Source: Fodinibacter sp963695175
GTDB taxonomy: Bacteria > Actinomycetota > Actinomycetes > Actinomycetales > Dermatophilaceae
NCBI GenBank assembly: GCA_963695175.1
Contig: CAVOGG010000003.1
Location: 310,001-374,000 of the forward strand
Direction of reading: 5' to 3'
Length of the DNA: 64,000 nt
In this document: positions 34,114-43,528 of the stretch, piece after piece
Position numbering within the stretch: the stretch's first letter is position 1
How the letters are laid out: the number at the start of each line of letters is the position of its first letter
The notes under the pieces: generated by a model
Databases searched by the model: none
What the model was told of the DNA's origin: nothing
The model's input: only the letters and a program-made list of their open reading frames with translations
Translations under genes and position numbers: made by a program

Positions 34114-35864
34114 GCCAGACCTCCTTCGGTCCCGCTGGAGGCAGGTACCGGGGTCGTGAAGCGGCCGCGGCCGGCGTAGCGGACCGCTGTCGGGACGCCG
34201 AGACGGCGCGGGTCGAGGCCGGACCAGGCGTGGCCGTCGCGGAAGAACGGACGCCGCGCGAGGAGCGTGAGGACCGGGTGGGTGAACAGGAAGACGACCA
34301 GCAGGTCGATCAGCGTGGTCAGGCCGAGCGTGAAGGCGAAGCCGCGCACGCTCGAGCTGGCCAGGGCGTAGAGCGTCAGTGCCGCGAGGAAGTTGACGCC
34401 GTCGGCGACCAGGATGGTGCGCTTGGCGCGGTTCCAGCCGGTCTCGACCGCGGCCGCGAGGGACCGGCCGTCACGCAGCTCGTCACGCACTCGTTCGAAG
34501 TAGACGATGAACGAGTCGGCCGTGAAGCCGATGGCGACGATGAGGCCCGTGACGCCCGCCATGTCGAGGCGGTAGTTGTGCGACCAGCCCAGGATGGTGA
34601 TGGTCAGGAAGGTGATGAGGCCGGCCACGAGGATGGACGCCACCGTGACGAGGCCCAGGGCGCGGTACTGGAAGAGCGAGTACACGACGACGAGGAGGAG
34701 GCCGATCAGGCCCGCGATCAAGCCGTAGCGCAGCTGCTCGCTGCCCAGGGTGGGGCTGATGTCGATGCTGGTCTGCTCGACGAACGACAGCGGCAGCGCG
34801 CCGAACTTCAGCTGGTCGGCCAGGCTGCGCGCGCTGTCGAGGGTGAACCCGCCGGTGATGCTGGCGCGGCCGTCGAGGATCGCCTCGTTGAAGCGGGGCG
34901 CGACGATGACCTTGGAGTCGAGGGTGGCCGCGAGCTGGTTCTGCGGCTCGGGCAGCGCGACCATCTTGCGGCTGATGTCGGCGTACTGCTTGGCGCCCTC
35001 ACCGTTCAGCGTGAGGGCGATCTCGACCTCGCTGGTGACGTTGCCCTGCTGGTTGCTCTGGTAGCCGGAGGTGGCGTTGCTGATCTTGTCGCCGGACACC
35101 GCGACCGGGCCGAGGATGTACTTCGCCGCGCCGTCGACGTCGCACGTGATGAGCGGCTTCTTCGGGTCGTCGACGATGGCGTCGACGGCGGCCGGGTCGC
35201 TGCAGTCGATCGCGGTGAACCGCGCGGTGACGTCGTCGGTGATCCACGCGAGGTCGGTGGGGTCCGTGGGGGTGGCACCGGTGGTCGCCGCGCTCGGCGC
35301 GGGCGTGGCCGAGGCGCTGGGTGACGGCGTGGGCGCCATCAGGGCGTCGGGTACCGCGCTGTTGCTCGTCGGCGAGGCGCTGCTCGCCGTGGTCGGGGTG
35401 GCGGACGGCTTCGGGCTCGCGGGAGCAGTGCTGCTCGGCGACGGGGAGGGGGCCGCCTGGGGGGAGCCGGCCGCGACGGCCAGCACCGGGCGGAACTGCA
35501 GCTGCGAGGACTTGCTGATCGCGTCGCGCACTTCCTGCGTCGGGATCTCCGGGATGCTCACCACGATGTTGCGGTCGCCCTGGGTGGTGACCTCGGCCCC
35601 GGACACACCGCCGGCGTCGACGCGCTGGACGATGATGTCGCGCGCCTGGTTGAGCTGCTCGGTGGAGACCGTCTGGCCGGCGGCGGTCTTCGGCTCCAGG
35701 ATGATCTGGGTGCCGCCCTCGAGGTCCAGGCCCAGCTTGGGCTGGGTCTTGGCGTCGGAGAAGTAGACCGCCCCGGCGAGCAGGCCGCCCAGGCCGACGA
35801 CGATCGCCAGGAGGAACAGGAGGGACCGTCGCGCCGCGGTCGTCTGGCTGTTGCCGCTCGCCAT
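34110..35864 (-). CDS. secD: Protein translocase subunit SecD
   Basis: A 584-residue partner of SecF. TM1 (about 13-33) is followed by LGLDLEGGTQIIL, a large periplasmic domain and five C-terminal helices with GFTADSFIVYFERVRDELRDG. A Ser/Thr/Pro/Ala-rich insertion of about 70 residues (132-203) splits the periplasmic domain; it has almost no hydrophobic residues and is probably a disordered linker. It lies 2 nt after yajC. Confidence 0.95.
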   Translation of the reverse strand: MASGNSQTTAARRSLLFLLAIVVGLGGLLAGAVYFSDAKTQPKLGLDLEGGTQIILEPKTAAGQTVSTEQLNQARDIIVQRVDAGGVSGAEVTTQGDRNIVVSIPEIPTQEVRDAISKSSQLQFRPVLAVAAGSPQAAPSPSPSSTAPASPKPSATPTTASSASPTSNSAVPDALMAPTPSPSASATPAPSAATTGATPTDPTDLAWITDDVTARFTAIDCSDPAAVDAIVDDPKKPLITCDVDGAAKYILGPVAVSGDKISNATSGYQSNQQGNVTSEVEIALTLNGEGAKQYADISRKMVALPEPQNQLAATLDSKVIVAPRFNEAILDGRASITGGFTLDSARSLADQLKFGALPLSFVEQTSIDISPTLGSEQLRYGLIAGLIGLLLVVVYSLFQYRALGLVTVASILVAGLITFLTITILGWSHNYRLDMAGVTGLIVAIGFTADSFIVYFERVRDELRDGRSLAAAVETGWNRAKRTILVADGVNFLAALTLYALASSSVRGFAFTLGLTTLIDLLVVFLFTHPVLTLLARRPFFRDGHAWSGLDPRRLGVPTAVRYAGRGRFTTPVPASSGTEGGLA

Positions 35865-35866
35865 GA

Positions 35867-36139
35867 TCAGACCGCCTCGGTGGCGCGCATGCCGATGGCC
35901 CGCCGGTCGTAGCGCAGCGTGCTGCCCGACCCCGTGTCGAGCGTGACGACCGCGTCGTCGAGGGCGGCGATGGTGCCGTACAGGCCCGACGTCGTCACGA
36001 CCTCGTCACCAACGGCCAGGGAGGCCTGGAGCGCCTGGACCTGCTGGGCCCGCCTGCGCTGGCTGAACACGATGAAGATCAGCAGCAGGAACGGGAGGAG
36101 CAGGACGAGCAGATAGCCGAGGCCGGAGCCGTTGAACAT
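35867..36139 (-). CDS. yajC: Preprotein translocase accessory subunit YajC
   Basis: A 90-residue protein with one N-terminal membrane helix (about 7-26), FSQRRRAQQVQALQASLAVG, and a short cytoplasmic beta domain containing GDEVVTTSGLYGTI. It is the first gene of the yajC-secD-secF-apt-rel series. The 140-nt gap before it holds a likely promoter and two hairpins. Confidence 0.94.
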   Translation of the reverse strand: MFNGSGLGYLLVLLLPFLLLIFIVFSQRRRAQQVQALQASLAVGDEVVTTSGLYGTIAALDDAVVTLDTGSGSTLRYDRRAIGMRATEAV

Positions 36140-36167
36140 GAGTGAGGTCGGTCCTTCGTGTCAGGTC

Positions 36168-36212
36168 GCCCGCTCGTGGCGGGCAGTGGTTCGGCCCGGA
36201 CAGGCCGGGCCG
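36168..36212 (-). promoter_or_regulatory. Paired hairpins in the yajC-secDF leader
   Basis: Two GC-rich stems lie in the predicted 5' leader: 8 bp (36192-36199 with 36205-36212) and 6 bp (36168-36173 with 36179-36184). The first begins about one base after the predicted transcript start. They could stabilise the mRNA 5' end or regulate the operon. Confidence 0.4.
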
Positions 36213-36219
36213 AGGCGCA

Positions 36220-36249
36220 AGTCTAGGCGACGCCTTCCTCACCCACCAA
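36220..36249 (-). promoter_or_regulatory. Sigma-70-type promoter of yajC-secD-secF
   Basis: On the minus strand, TTGGTG (36244-36249) and TAGACT (36220-36225) are separated by 18 nt. The predicted start is near 36213, 74 nt upstream of the yajC ATG. Confidence 0.5.
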
Positions 36250-36279
36250 CGGGGCAGGCCCGGGCATCGTGCCCGTTTC

Positions 36280-37425
36280 TCAGCCGGAAAACCGCCCGGG
36301 GCCGGCGCCGGACTCAGGTCCGCCCTCGAGCGGCAGGGCCTCCTGCTGCAGGAACCCGGCTGGCGCCTCGAGCCCGAGGTGCCGCCAGGCCCGCGCGGCG
36401 GCCGCCCGGCCACGCGGGGTGCGCACGATGTAGCCCTCGCGCACGAGGTAGGGCTCGGCGACCGTCTCGACCGTGTCGGACTCCTCCCCCACGGCGACGG
36501 CGAGGGTCGAGAGCCCGACCGGGCCGCCGCCGAACCTGCGGCACAGCGCCTCGAGTACCGCCCGGTCGAGGCGGTCGAGCCCGGCATCGTCGACGTCGAA
36601 CAGGGCCAGCGCCGCATGGGCCGCCTCGTGGTCGACGTGCCCCTGGCCGTGCACCTGGGCCCAGTCACGCACGCGGCGCAGCAGCCGGTTCGCGATGCGT
36701 GGCGTGCCACGGGAACGGCTTGCGATCTCGGCGATGCCGGCCTCGTCGGCAGCAACGCCGAGCAGCCGCGCCGAACGATGCAGGATCGTGATGAGGTCGG
36801 CGGTGTCGTAGTAGTCGAGGTGCGCCGTGAACCCGAACCGGTCGCGCAGCGGGGCCGGCAGCAGCCCGGCCCGGGTGGTGGCCCCGACGACGGTGAACGG
36901 CGGCAGCTCGAGCGGGATGGCGGTGGCGCCGGGCCCCTTGCCGACGATGACGTCGACCCGGAAGTCCTCCATGGCGAGGTAGAGCATCTCCTCGGCCGAG
37001 CGGCTCATCCGGTGGATCTCGTCGAGGAAGAGGACCTCTCCCTCGTCGAGCGAGGAGAGCACCGCCGCCAGGTCGCCGGCGTGCTGGATGGCCGGCCCGC
37101 TGGTGACCCGGATCGGCTTCTCGATCTCGGCGGCGACGATCATCGCCAGGGTGGTCTTGCCGAGCCCGGGTGGACCCGACAGCAGCACGTGGTCGGGGGC
37201 GCTGCCGCGGCGCTTGGCCGCCTCGAGCACCAGGCCGAGCTGGTCGCGCACCCGGGGCTGACCGGGGAACTCGCTGAGCCGCTTGGGCCGCAGCGCCGCC
37301 TCGACGAGCCGGTCGTCGTCGGAGCCGGCGGCGTCGACGACCCGGGCGGTGGCCTCGTAGGAGCCGTCGGCCTCGAGCATCTCGCTCGCGAAGCCGCGCT
37401 CGGGCTGGGGCTGGGGCGTGCTCAC
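36280..37425 (-). CDS. ruvB: Holliday junction helicase RuvB
   Basis: A 381-residue AAA+ motor that drives branch migration with RuvA. Walker A is GPPGLGKTT, Walker B is LFLDEIHR, and VGATTRAGLLPAPLRDRFG is the sensor/arginine-finger region. The C-terminal winged helix contains GPVGLSTLA. The N terminus has about 40 extra residues, as in other Actinobacteria. The GTG start overlaps the ruvA stop by 4 nt. Confidence 0.96.
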   Translation of the reverse strand: MSTPQPQPERGFASEMLEADGSYEATARVVDAAGSDDDRLVEAALRPKRLSEFPGQPRVRDQLGLVLEAAKRRGSAPDHVLLSGPPGLGKTTLAMIVAAEIEKPIRVTSGPAIQHAGDLAAVLSSLDEGEVLFLDEIHRMSRSAEEMLYLAMEDFRVDVIVGKGPGATAIPLELPPFTVVGATTRAGLLPAPLRDRFGFTAHLDYYDTADLITILHRSARLLGVAADEAGIAEIASRSRGTPRIANRLLRRVRDWAQVHGQGHVDHEAAHAALALFDVDDAGLDRLDRAVLEALCRRFGGGPVGLSTLAVAVGEESDTVETVAEPYLVREGYIVRTPRGRAAAARAWRHLGLEAPAGFLQQEALPLEGGPESGAGPGRFSG

Positions 37426-38033
37426 GGTCGCAGCTCGCGCAGGGCCAGGCGGAGGTAGGCGGCGATGTCGGCGTCGGCGGGCGCGGACGCGGCGACGCGC
37501 TCCACGGCATCCCCGGCCTGCTTGGCCGACCAGCCCAGGCCGACGAGGGCCTCGGTGACCTGGCCGCGCCACGGCTCGCGCCCGACGGGGCCGGCGGGGC
37601 TGCCGCCGGCGGGACTCGCTCCGGCGCCGCGCACCGCGCCCACCTTGTCGCGCAGCTCGAGCACGAGCCGCTCGGCCGACTTGGCGCCGATGCCGGGGAT
37701 CGTCGTCAGGGCCTTGGTGTCACCCGAGGACAGGGCGACGGCGAGCTGGTCGGGCCCCATCACCGAGAGCATCGCCAGGGCCAGCCGCGGGCCGACCCCC
37801 GACACGGTCTGCAGGGTCTCGAACATGTCGCGCTCGGCGGCGGCGGAGAAGCCGAACAGGGTGAGCGAGTCCTCCCGGACCACGAGGCTGGTGGCCAGGG
37901 ACGCCTCGCTGCCCCGGTGGCAGGCGGATGCCGTGGCGGGGGTCGTGTGCACGAGCATGCCGACCCCACCGACCTCGACGACGACGTGGTCGAGCCCGAC
38001 ATGGGCGACCGGGCCACGCACCGAGGCGATCAC
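37422..38033 (-). CDS. ruvA: Holliday junction DNA-binding protein RuvA
   Basis: A 203-residue protein that forms the tetramer holding the four-way junction. Domain I starts VIASVRGPVAHVGLDHVVVEVGGVG. Two helix-hairpin-helix motifs are seen (LQTVSGVGPRLALAML and LTTIPGIGAKSAERLVLEL). A Gly/Pro-rich linker leads to domain III, which contacts RuvB. The GTG overlaps the ruvC stop (GTGA). Confidence 0.95.
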   Translation of the reverse strand: MIASVRGPVAHVGLDHVVVEVGGVGMLVHTTPATASACHRGSEASLATSLVVREDSLTLFGFSAAAERDMFETLQTVSGVGPRLALAMLSVMGPDQLAVALSSGDTKALTTIPGIGAKSAERLVLELRDKVGAVRGAGASPAGGSPAGPVGREPWRGQVTEALVGLGWSAKQAGDAVERVAASAPADADIAAYLRLALRELRP

Positions 38034-38557
38034 CGGCGGGCCTGTTCCGCGTGCGCGTGAGCCGCGAGGGCGTCGAGCCGGGCCACCTGGGCGCCGCGCC
38101 ACGCGTGGCAGATGGCCAGGGCGAGGGCGTCGGCGGCGTCGGCCGGCCGGGGCGCGACCTCGAGCCCGAGGATGCGGGTGACCATGGCCGTGACCTGCGC
38201 CTTGTCGGCGCGCCCGGAACCGGTGACCGCGGCCTTGACCTCGGTGGGGGTGTGGAAGACGACCGGGATGCCGCGCTTGGTCGCCGTCAGCAGGGCGACC
38301 GCGGTGGCGTGCGCGGTGGTCATCACCGAGGCGACGTTGACGTCGGCGAAGACCCGCTCGACGGCGACGACCTCCGGGACGAACCGGTCGAGCCATGCCT
38401 CCAGCTCTCGCTCGAGGAAGACCAGCCGCTCCCCCGGGTCGGCGTCGCTCGGGGTGCGCACGACGCCCACGGCGACCATCGTGGCGCGGCCGGGCCGGCC
38501 GTCGACGACGCCCAGACCGCACCGGGTCAGGCCGGGGTCGACGCCGAGCACGCGCAC
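38030..38557 (-). CDS. ruvC: Holliday junction resolvase RuvC
   Basis: A 175-residue endonuclease with the acidic catalytic set: Asp7 in VLGVDPGLTRCG, Glu in VVAVERVFA, and Asp residues in ADAADALALAICH. It heads the ruvC-ruvA-ruvB operon, translated from a GTG preceded by AAGGGG. A LexA-type box lies about 20 nt upstream, so the operon is expected to be DNA-damage inducible. Confidence 0.95.
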   Translation of the reverse strand: MRVLGVDPGLTRCGLGVVDGRPGRATMVAVGVVRTPSDADPGERLVFLERELEAWLDRFVPEVVAVERVFADVNVASVMTTAHATAVALLTATKRGIPVVFHTPTEVKAAVTGSGRADKAQVTAMVTRILGLEVAPRPADAADALALAICHAWRGAQVARLDALAAHAHAEQARR

Positions 38558-38576
38558 CTGGGACCCCTTCCGTGGT

Positions 38577-38592
38577 TAGAACACCTGTTCGG
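38577..38592 (-). promoter_or_regulatory. LexA (SOS) box upstream of ruvC
   Basis: TAGAAC-acct-GTTCGG matches the actinobacterial SOS consensus TCGAAC-N4-GTTCGA at 10 of 12 fixed positions, with a perfect GAAC-N4-GTTC core (38579-38590). It lies 20 nt before the ruvC start, where bound LexA would block transcription. Confidence 0.75.
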
Positions 38593-38643
38593 GATGCCAC
38601 GCTACACAGCGCCGGCGGGGCTGCGGCGGAGCAACACGCGCGT

Positions 38644-39249
38644 TCAGGGGTGCGCCACGACCAGGTAGCGCTCGTCGGTGATCTCGCGGCCCCACAGCCG
38701 CGGGTCGGGCAGGCGGCGCACCTCGACCCGGGTGCACGACTCCCCCACGATCTCGGCGCAGCGTGCGGCGGTGAGCCCGGCGCCCGTCGACCAGTCGCCC
38801 TCGACGAGCACCAGCCGGCCGCCGGGGCGCAGCGCCGCCACCCATCGGCGCACCACCTGCACCGGGTCGGGCAGCGCCCACAGCACGTGGCGACAGAGCA
38901 CGACGTCGACGGATGCCGGTGCCAACCCCGGGTCGCCCGCGTCCCCTTCGCGCACCGTCACCAGGTCGCGCACCCGCGGGGCCGCCGCCGCGAGCTTCGC
39001 GGCGGCCAGCCGCACCATGGCGGGCGAGAAGTCGAGCGCGTCGACGGCGTACTCGTGCTCGGCGAGCAGCACCGCGAGGGTGCCCGTGCCGCAGCCGAGG
39101 TCGACGACGTCGGCCGGCGAGGCAGGCAGCACCCCGAGCAGCAGGTCACGCCAAGCAGCCCGCACGTCCGCGTCGAGCAGCCCGTGGTCGGGCGCCTCGT
39201 CGAACGTGGGTGCCTCGGCGTCCCAGATGGCGACGGGGTCGACGGTCAC
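38644..39249 (-). CDS. Class I SAM-dependent methyltransferase
   Basis: A 201-residue methyltransferase of the type-11 kind. Motif I is VVDLGCGTGTLAVLLAE, the acidic loop is VDALDFSPAMV, and LRPGGRLVLVEGDW is motif III. The substrate is unknown. The GTG overlaps the yebC stop (GTGA), so it is coupled to yebC. It is not part of the usual yebC-ruvC order and looks like an insertion between them. Confidence 0.85.
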   Translation of the reverse strand: MTVDPVAIWDAEAPTFDEAPDHGLLDADVRAAWRDLLLGVLPASPADVVDLGCGTGTLAVLLAEHEYAVDALDFSPAMVRLAAAKLAAAAPRVRDLVTVREGDAGDPGLAPASVDVVLCRHVLWALPDPVQVVRRWVAALRPGGRLVLVEGDWSTGAGLTAARCAEIVGESCTRVEVRRLPDPRLWGREITDERYLVVAHP

Positions 39250-40001
39250 TCCTCGTCGAGCTGGGCGAGGACGTCGTCCGAGATGTCGCCGTTGGCGAAG
39301 ACGTCCTGCACGTCGTCGGAGTCCTCGAGCGCCTCGATGACGCGGATCATCTTCTTCGCGCCGTCGAGATCCAGCGGCACCTGCAGGGTGGGCACCCACG
39401 ACGCCTCGGCCGAGTCGTAGTCGACGCCGGCCTCCTGCAGCGCGCTGCGCACGGCCACGAAGTCGGTCGCCTCGGACACGATCTCCCAGGTGTCGCCGTT
39501 GTCGTTGACCTCCTCGGCGCCGGCGTCGAGCACGACCTCGAGGAGGTCGTCCTCGCTCTGCTCGGTCTTGGGCACGATGACGACGCCCTTGCGCTCGAAC
39601 ACGTAGCTGACCGAGCCGGGGTCGGCCAGGGCGCCGCCGTTGCGGGTCAGGGCGGTGCGCACCTCGGCGGCGGCCCGGTTGCGGTTGTCGGTGAGGCACT
39701 CGATCAGCACTGCCACCCCGCCGGGCGCGTAGCCCTCGTAGGTGATGGTCTCCCAGTCGGAGCCGCCGGCCGTGGCGCCGGAGCCGCGCTTGACCGCGTT
39801 GTCGATGTTGTTGTTGGGGACCGAGGACTTCTTCGCCTTCTGGATGGCGTCGTAGAGGGTCGGGTTGCCCGTCGGGTCACCGCCGCCGGAGCGGGCCGCC
39901 ACCTCGATGTTCTTGATGAGCTTGGCGAACAGCTTGCCGCGCTTGGCGTCGATCGCCGCCTTCTTGTGCTTGGTGGTCGCCCACTTGGAGTGGCCGCTCA
40001 T
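39246..40001 (-). CDS. yebC: YebC/PmpR-family translation or transcription factor
   Basis: A 251-residue protein starting MSGHSKWATTKHKKAAIDAKRGK, the diagnostic YebC N terminus. Three alpha/beta domains follow, with ANNNID-type SVPNNNIDNAVKRGSG and YEGYAPGGVAVLIECLTDN. YebC proteins were first described as DNA-binding regulators; recent work links them to ribosome stalling at proline-rich stretches. It overlaps pdxT by 4 nt upstream. Confidence 0.95.
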   Translation of the reverse strand: MSGHSKWATTKHKKAAIDAKRGKLFAKLIKNIEVAARSGGGDPTGNPTLYDAIQKAKKSSVPNNNIDNAVKRGSGATAGGSDWETITYEGYAPGGVAVLIECLTDNRNRAAAEVRTALTRNGGALADPGSVSYVFERKGVVIVPKTEQSEDDLLEVVLDAGAEEVNDNGDTWEIVSEATDFVAVRSALQEAGVDYDSAEASWVPTLQVPLDLDGAKKMIRVIEALEDSDDVQDVFANGDISDDVLAQLDEE

Positions 40002-40633
40002 GAACGCTCCCTCTGGTCGTGCCTGGCGGTGTGCTGCCGAACGATGTCGACGAACAGCTGGTGCACCCGGTGGTCACCGGTCACCTCGGGGTGGAAGGAG
40101 GTGACGAGCAGGTCACCCTGTCGCGCGGCGACGATCCTACCTGCGGCGGGGCCGTGCTCGACGCGAGCCAGCACCTGCACGGACTCGCCAGCCTCCTCGA
40201 CCCACGGGGCCCGGATGAAGACCGCCCGCACCGGCTCCCCGCCCAGCTCGCGGATGTGCAGGTCCTCCTCGAAGGAGTCGACCTGCCGCCCGAACGCGTT
40301 GCGCCGCACGGTGATGTCGAGCCCGCCGAGGGTCTGCTGGTCCGGCCGGGCGTCGGCGATCCGGTCGGCGAGCATGATCATCCCGGCGCACGAGCCGTAC
40401 ACCGGCATCCCGGCGGCGATCCGCTCGCGCAGCGGGCCCTGCAGCCCGAACGCGCGCACCAGCTTGTCCATCGTGGTCGACTCCCCGCCGGGGATCACCA
40501 GGCCGTCGACGTCGGCGACCTCCTCGGGCCGGCGCACGGTCGAGGCGCGCGCGCCGCTGGCCGCCAGGGCGGCGAGGTGCTCGCGCACGTCGCCCTGGAC
40601 CGCGAGGACGCCGATGTGGGGGATGCCGGTCAC
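39998..40633 (-). CDS. pdxT: Pyridoxal 5'-phosphate synthase glutaminase subunit PdxT
   Basis: A 211-residue class I glutamine amidotransferase that feeds ammonia to PdxS. It shows IGVLAVQGDVREH, VIPGGESTTMDKL, the nucleophile Cys in VYGSCAGMIMLA, and the His-Glu pair in TSFHPE. The GTG at 40633 fits the conserved start, and a TAGCAT (40642-40647, minus strand) upstream would give a near-leaderless mRNA. An upstream codon at 40663 is less likely. Confidence 0.95.
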   Translation of the reverse strand: MTGIPHIGVLAVQGDVREHLAALAASGARASTVRRPEEVADVDGLVIPGGESTTMDKLVRAFGLQGPLRERIAAGMPVYGSCAGMIMLADRIADARPDQQTLGGLDITVRRNAFGRQVDSFEEDLHIRELGGEPVRAVFIRAPWVEEAGESVQVLARVEHGPAAGRIVAARQGDLLVTSFHPEVTGDHRVHQLFVDIVRQHTARHDQRERS

Positions 40634-40702
40634 GGGCGACGATGCTACGGCCCGGGTCCGCACCCGCCGCGTGCGCCCCGCTCGGCCTCCCGGTGACGGC
40701 GC

Positions 40703-40708
40703 TACGGT
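40703..40708 (+). promoter_or_regulatory. -10 element of a leaderless promoter (kynU)
   Basis: TACGGT is followed by 6 nt and the ATG at 40715, so the predicted +1 coincides with the start codon. No ribosome-binding site is present. Confidence 0.55.
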
Positions 40709-40714
40709 CGTGCC

Positions 40715-41953
40715 ATGTCGTCAGCGCTGACCGAGCGGGCCCGCGAGCTCGATGCCGCCCACGCCGCCACCGACCTGCGCGGGCGGTTCCGCCTGCCGGC
40801 CGGGGTCGTCTACCTCGACGGCAACTCGCTCGGCGCCCTGCCCGCCGGCGTCGCCGAGGCCGTCGCCGACGTCGTGCACCGCCAGTGGGGCAACGACCTC
40901 ATCGCCAGCTGGAACGACGCCGGCTGGTGGGACGCACCGACCCGCGTCGGTGACCGCATCGGCTCGCTCGTCGGCGCCGCACCGGGCCAGGTGGTGTGCA
41001 CCGACTCGACGTCGGTCAACCTCTACAAGGCGGTCGTCGCGGCCTCCCGGATGCGGCCCGGTCGCCGGGTCGTGCTCACCGACCCCGACTCGTTCCCCAC
41101 CGACCTGTACGTCACCGAGGCCGCCGCCCGGGATGCCGGGCTGGTCGTCGAGCGCGTCTCCCCCGCCGACGCCGTCGGCCGGATCGCGCAGGTCGGTGAC
41201 GACCTCGCGCTCGCCGCGTACTCGTCGGTGGACTACCGCACCGGTGAGCTCTGGGACCTGGCCGCGATCACCCGGGCGGCCCACGACGTGGGGGCGCTGG
41301 CCTGCTGGGACCTCTGCCACTCCGCCGGGGTGCTCGACGTCGGGCTCGACGCCCACGACGCCGACCTCGCGGTCGGCTGCGGCTACAAGTACCTCAACGG
41401 CGGCCCCGGCGCCCCGGCCTTCCTCTACGTGGCCCACCGCCACCAGGACGACTTCGACCAGCCGCTCGCCGGGTGGAACGGCCACGCGACGCCCTTCGCG
41501 ATGGCGCCCGACTTCGTGCCGGCGCCGGGCATCACCCGCGGCCGGGTCGGCACCCCGGCGCTGCTCGGCATGCTCGCCCTCGAGGCCGCGCTGGCGGCGT
41601 ACGACGGCGTCGAGGTCACCGCCGTCCGCCAGCGGTCGCTGTCGCTCACCGGCTTCTTCCTCGAGTGCCTCGACGCCCTGCTGCCCGACCTCGTGGTGGC
41701 GACCCCACGCGACCCGGCACGCCGCGGATCACAGGTGAGCGTGCGGCATCCGGAGGCGTACGGCGTGGTGCAGGCGCTCATCGCCCGCGACGTCGTCGGC
41801 GACTTCCGCGAGGCCGACATCGTGCGGCTGGGGTTCGCCCCGCTCTACCTCACCCACGGCGACGTGCTGCGTGCCGCCGAGCACCTGCGGGCGGTGCTCG
41901 AGGGGCGCGAGTTCGAGCGCGCGGAGTTCCGGGAGCGCGCGACCGTCACCTGA
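40715..41953 (+). CDS. kynU: Kynureninase
   Basis: A 412-residue PLP enzyme that splits kynurenine (or 3-hydroxykynurenine) to anthranilate and alanine. It shows VYLDGNSLGALP, DSTSVNLYKAV, WDLCHSAGVLDVGLD (Asp199) and the PLP lysine in VGCGYKYLNGGPGAP (Lys225), all hallmark kynureninase stretches. It is on the opposite strand to its neighbours and separates pdxT from pdxS, which normally lie close together. Tryptophan dioxygenase and formamidase genes are not in the window. Confidence 0.93.
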   Translation: MSSALTERARELDAAHAATDLRGRFRLPAGVVYLDGNSLGALPAGVAEAVADVVHRQWGNDLIASWNDAGWWDAPTRVGDRIGSLVGAAPGQVVCTDSTSVNLYKAVVAASRMRPGRRVVLTDPDSFPTDLYVTEAAARDAGLVVERVSPADAVGRIAQVGDDLALAAYSSVDYRTGELWDLAAITRAAHDVGALACWDLCHSAGVLDVGLDAHDADLAVGCGYKYLNGGPGAPAFLYVAHRHQDDFDQPLAGWNGHATPFAMAPDFVPAPGITRGRVGTPALLGMLALEAALAAYDGVEVTAVRQRSLSLTGFFLECLDALLPDLVVATPRDPARRGSQVSVRHPEAYGVVQALIARDVVGDFREADIVRLGFAPLYLTHGDVLRAAEHLRAVLEGREFERAEFRERATVT

Positions 41954-41966
41954 CCCGGCGCCGCCG

Positions 41967-42869
<903 letters not shown>

Positions 42870-42876
42870 GCCGCAC

Positions 42877-42882
42877 AGTGTA
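42877..42882 (-). promoter_or_regulatory. -10 element of a leaderless promoter (pdxS)
   Basis: TACACT on the minus strand is followed by 7 nt and the ATG at 42869, so transcription probably starts at or one base from the start codon. Confidence 0.5.
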
Positions 42883-42934
42883 GGTCGGCGCCGGACCCTC
42901 GCGAACCACCGTCCGAGGTCGCCGGGAGCGTCGC

Positions 42935-43528
42935 TCAGCCGGCCAGCGCGGGGGGCAGCTCGTCGTCGAAGGTGACCGGCTCGGGCAGCTCGGCATAGCC
43001 CCACAGCCGGAACAGGCGTACCGAGCGCTTGGCGCGCACCCGGCGCACCTCACGGGTGGCGTCGTTGTGGAAGCGCCGGGCCAGCTGCACCCGCAGGCCG
43101 CTCGACGCGATCCGTTCGAGGGAGTCGGCGACGAGGTCGGCGTCGCTGTCGCGCAGGTCGACCACGACCTCACCGGTCAGCGCCGCCCGCAGCGCCTCGC
43201 TGAGGTCGCTCTCGACCTGCTCGCGCCCGCCGAAGTGCTGACCGTCGAGCAGGTCGCCGGTCACCGGCTGCTCGGTCGTGCGCTCGATCGACTCGGTGGC
43301 GGCATCGGCGATGAGCAGGGCGCTGGCGGGGTCGAGCACACCGCTGTTCGCGAGCTCGAGAGCCGCCTCGGCGCGACGCACCAGCGCGGCGTCCAGGGCC
43401 GACATGGCGCCCTCGACCTTGGCGTGCAGCCGGTCGAGACGGGCGGCGGAGTACGACAGGTACCACGCGATGCCGATGACGAGGATGACGAGGAAGGTCG
43501 CCAGCTGCAGCACGTCGACGGTGCCCAT
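42935..43528 (-). CDS. Conserved membrane protein of the PIM gene cluster
   Basis: A 197-residue protein with one N-terminal membrane helix (about 5-25), then a soluble domain with ARLDRLHAKVEGAMSALDAAL, reminiscent of LemA-like coiled segments. The function is unknown. A related gene follows pimA in mycobacteria, which suggests a role near phosphatidylinositol mannoside synthesis. The ATG overlaps the pimA stop by 1 nt (TGATG). Confidence 0.8.
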   Translation of the reverse strand: MGTVDVLQLATFLVILVIGIAWYLSYSAARLDRLHAKVEGAMSALDAALVRRAEAALELANSGVLDPASALLIADAATESIERTTEQPVTGDLLDGQHFGGREQVESDLSEALRAALTGEVVVDLRDSDADLVADSLERIASSGLRVQLARRFHNDATREVRRVRAKRSVRLFRLWGYAELPEPVTFDDELPPALAG

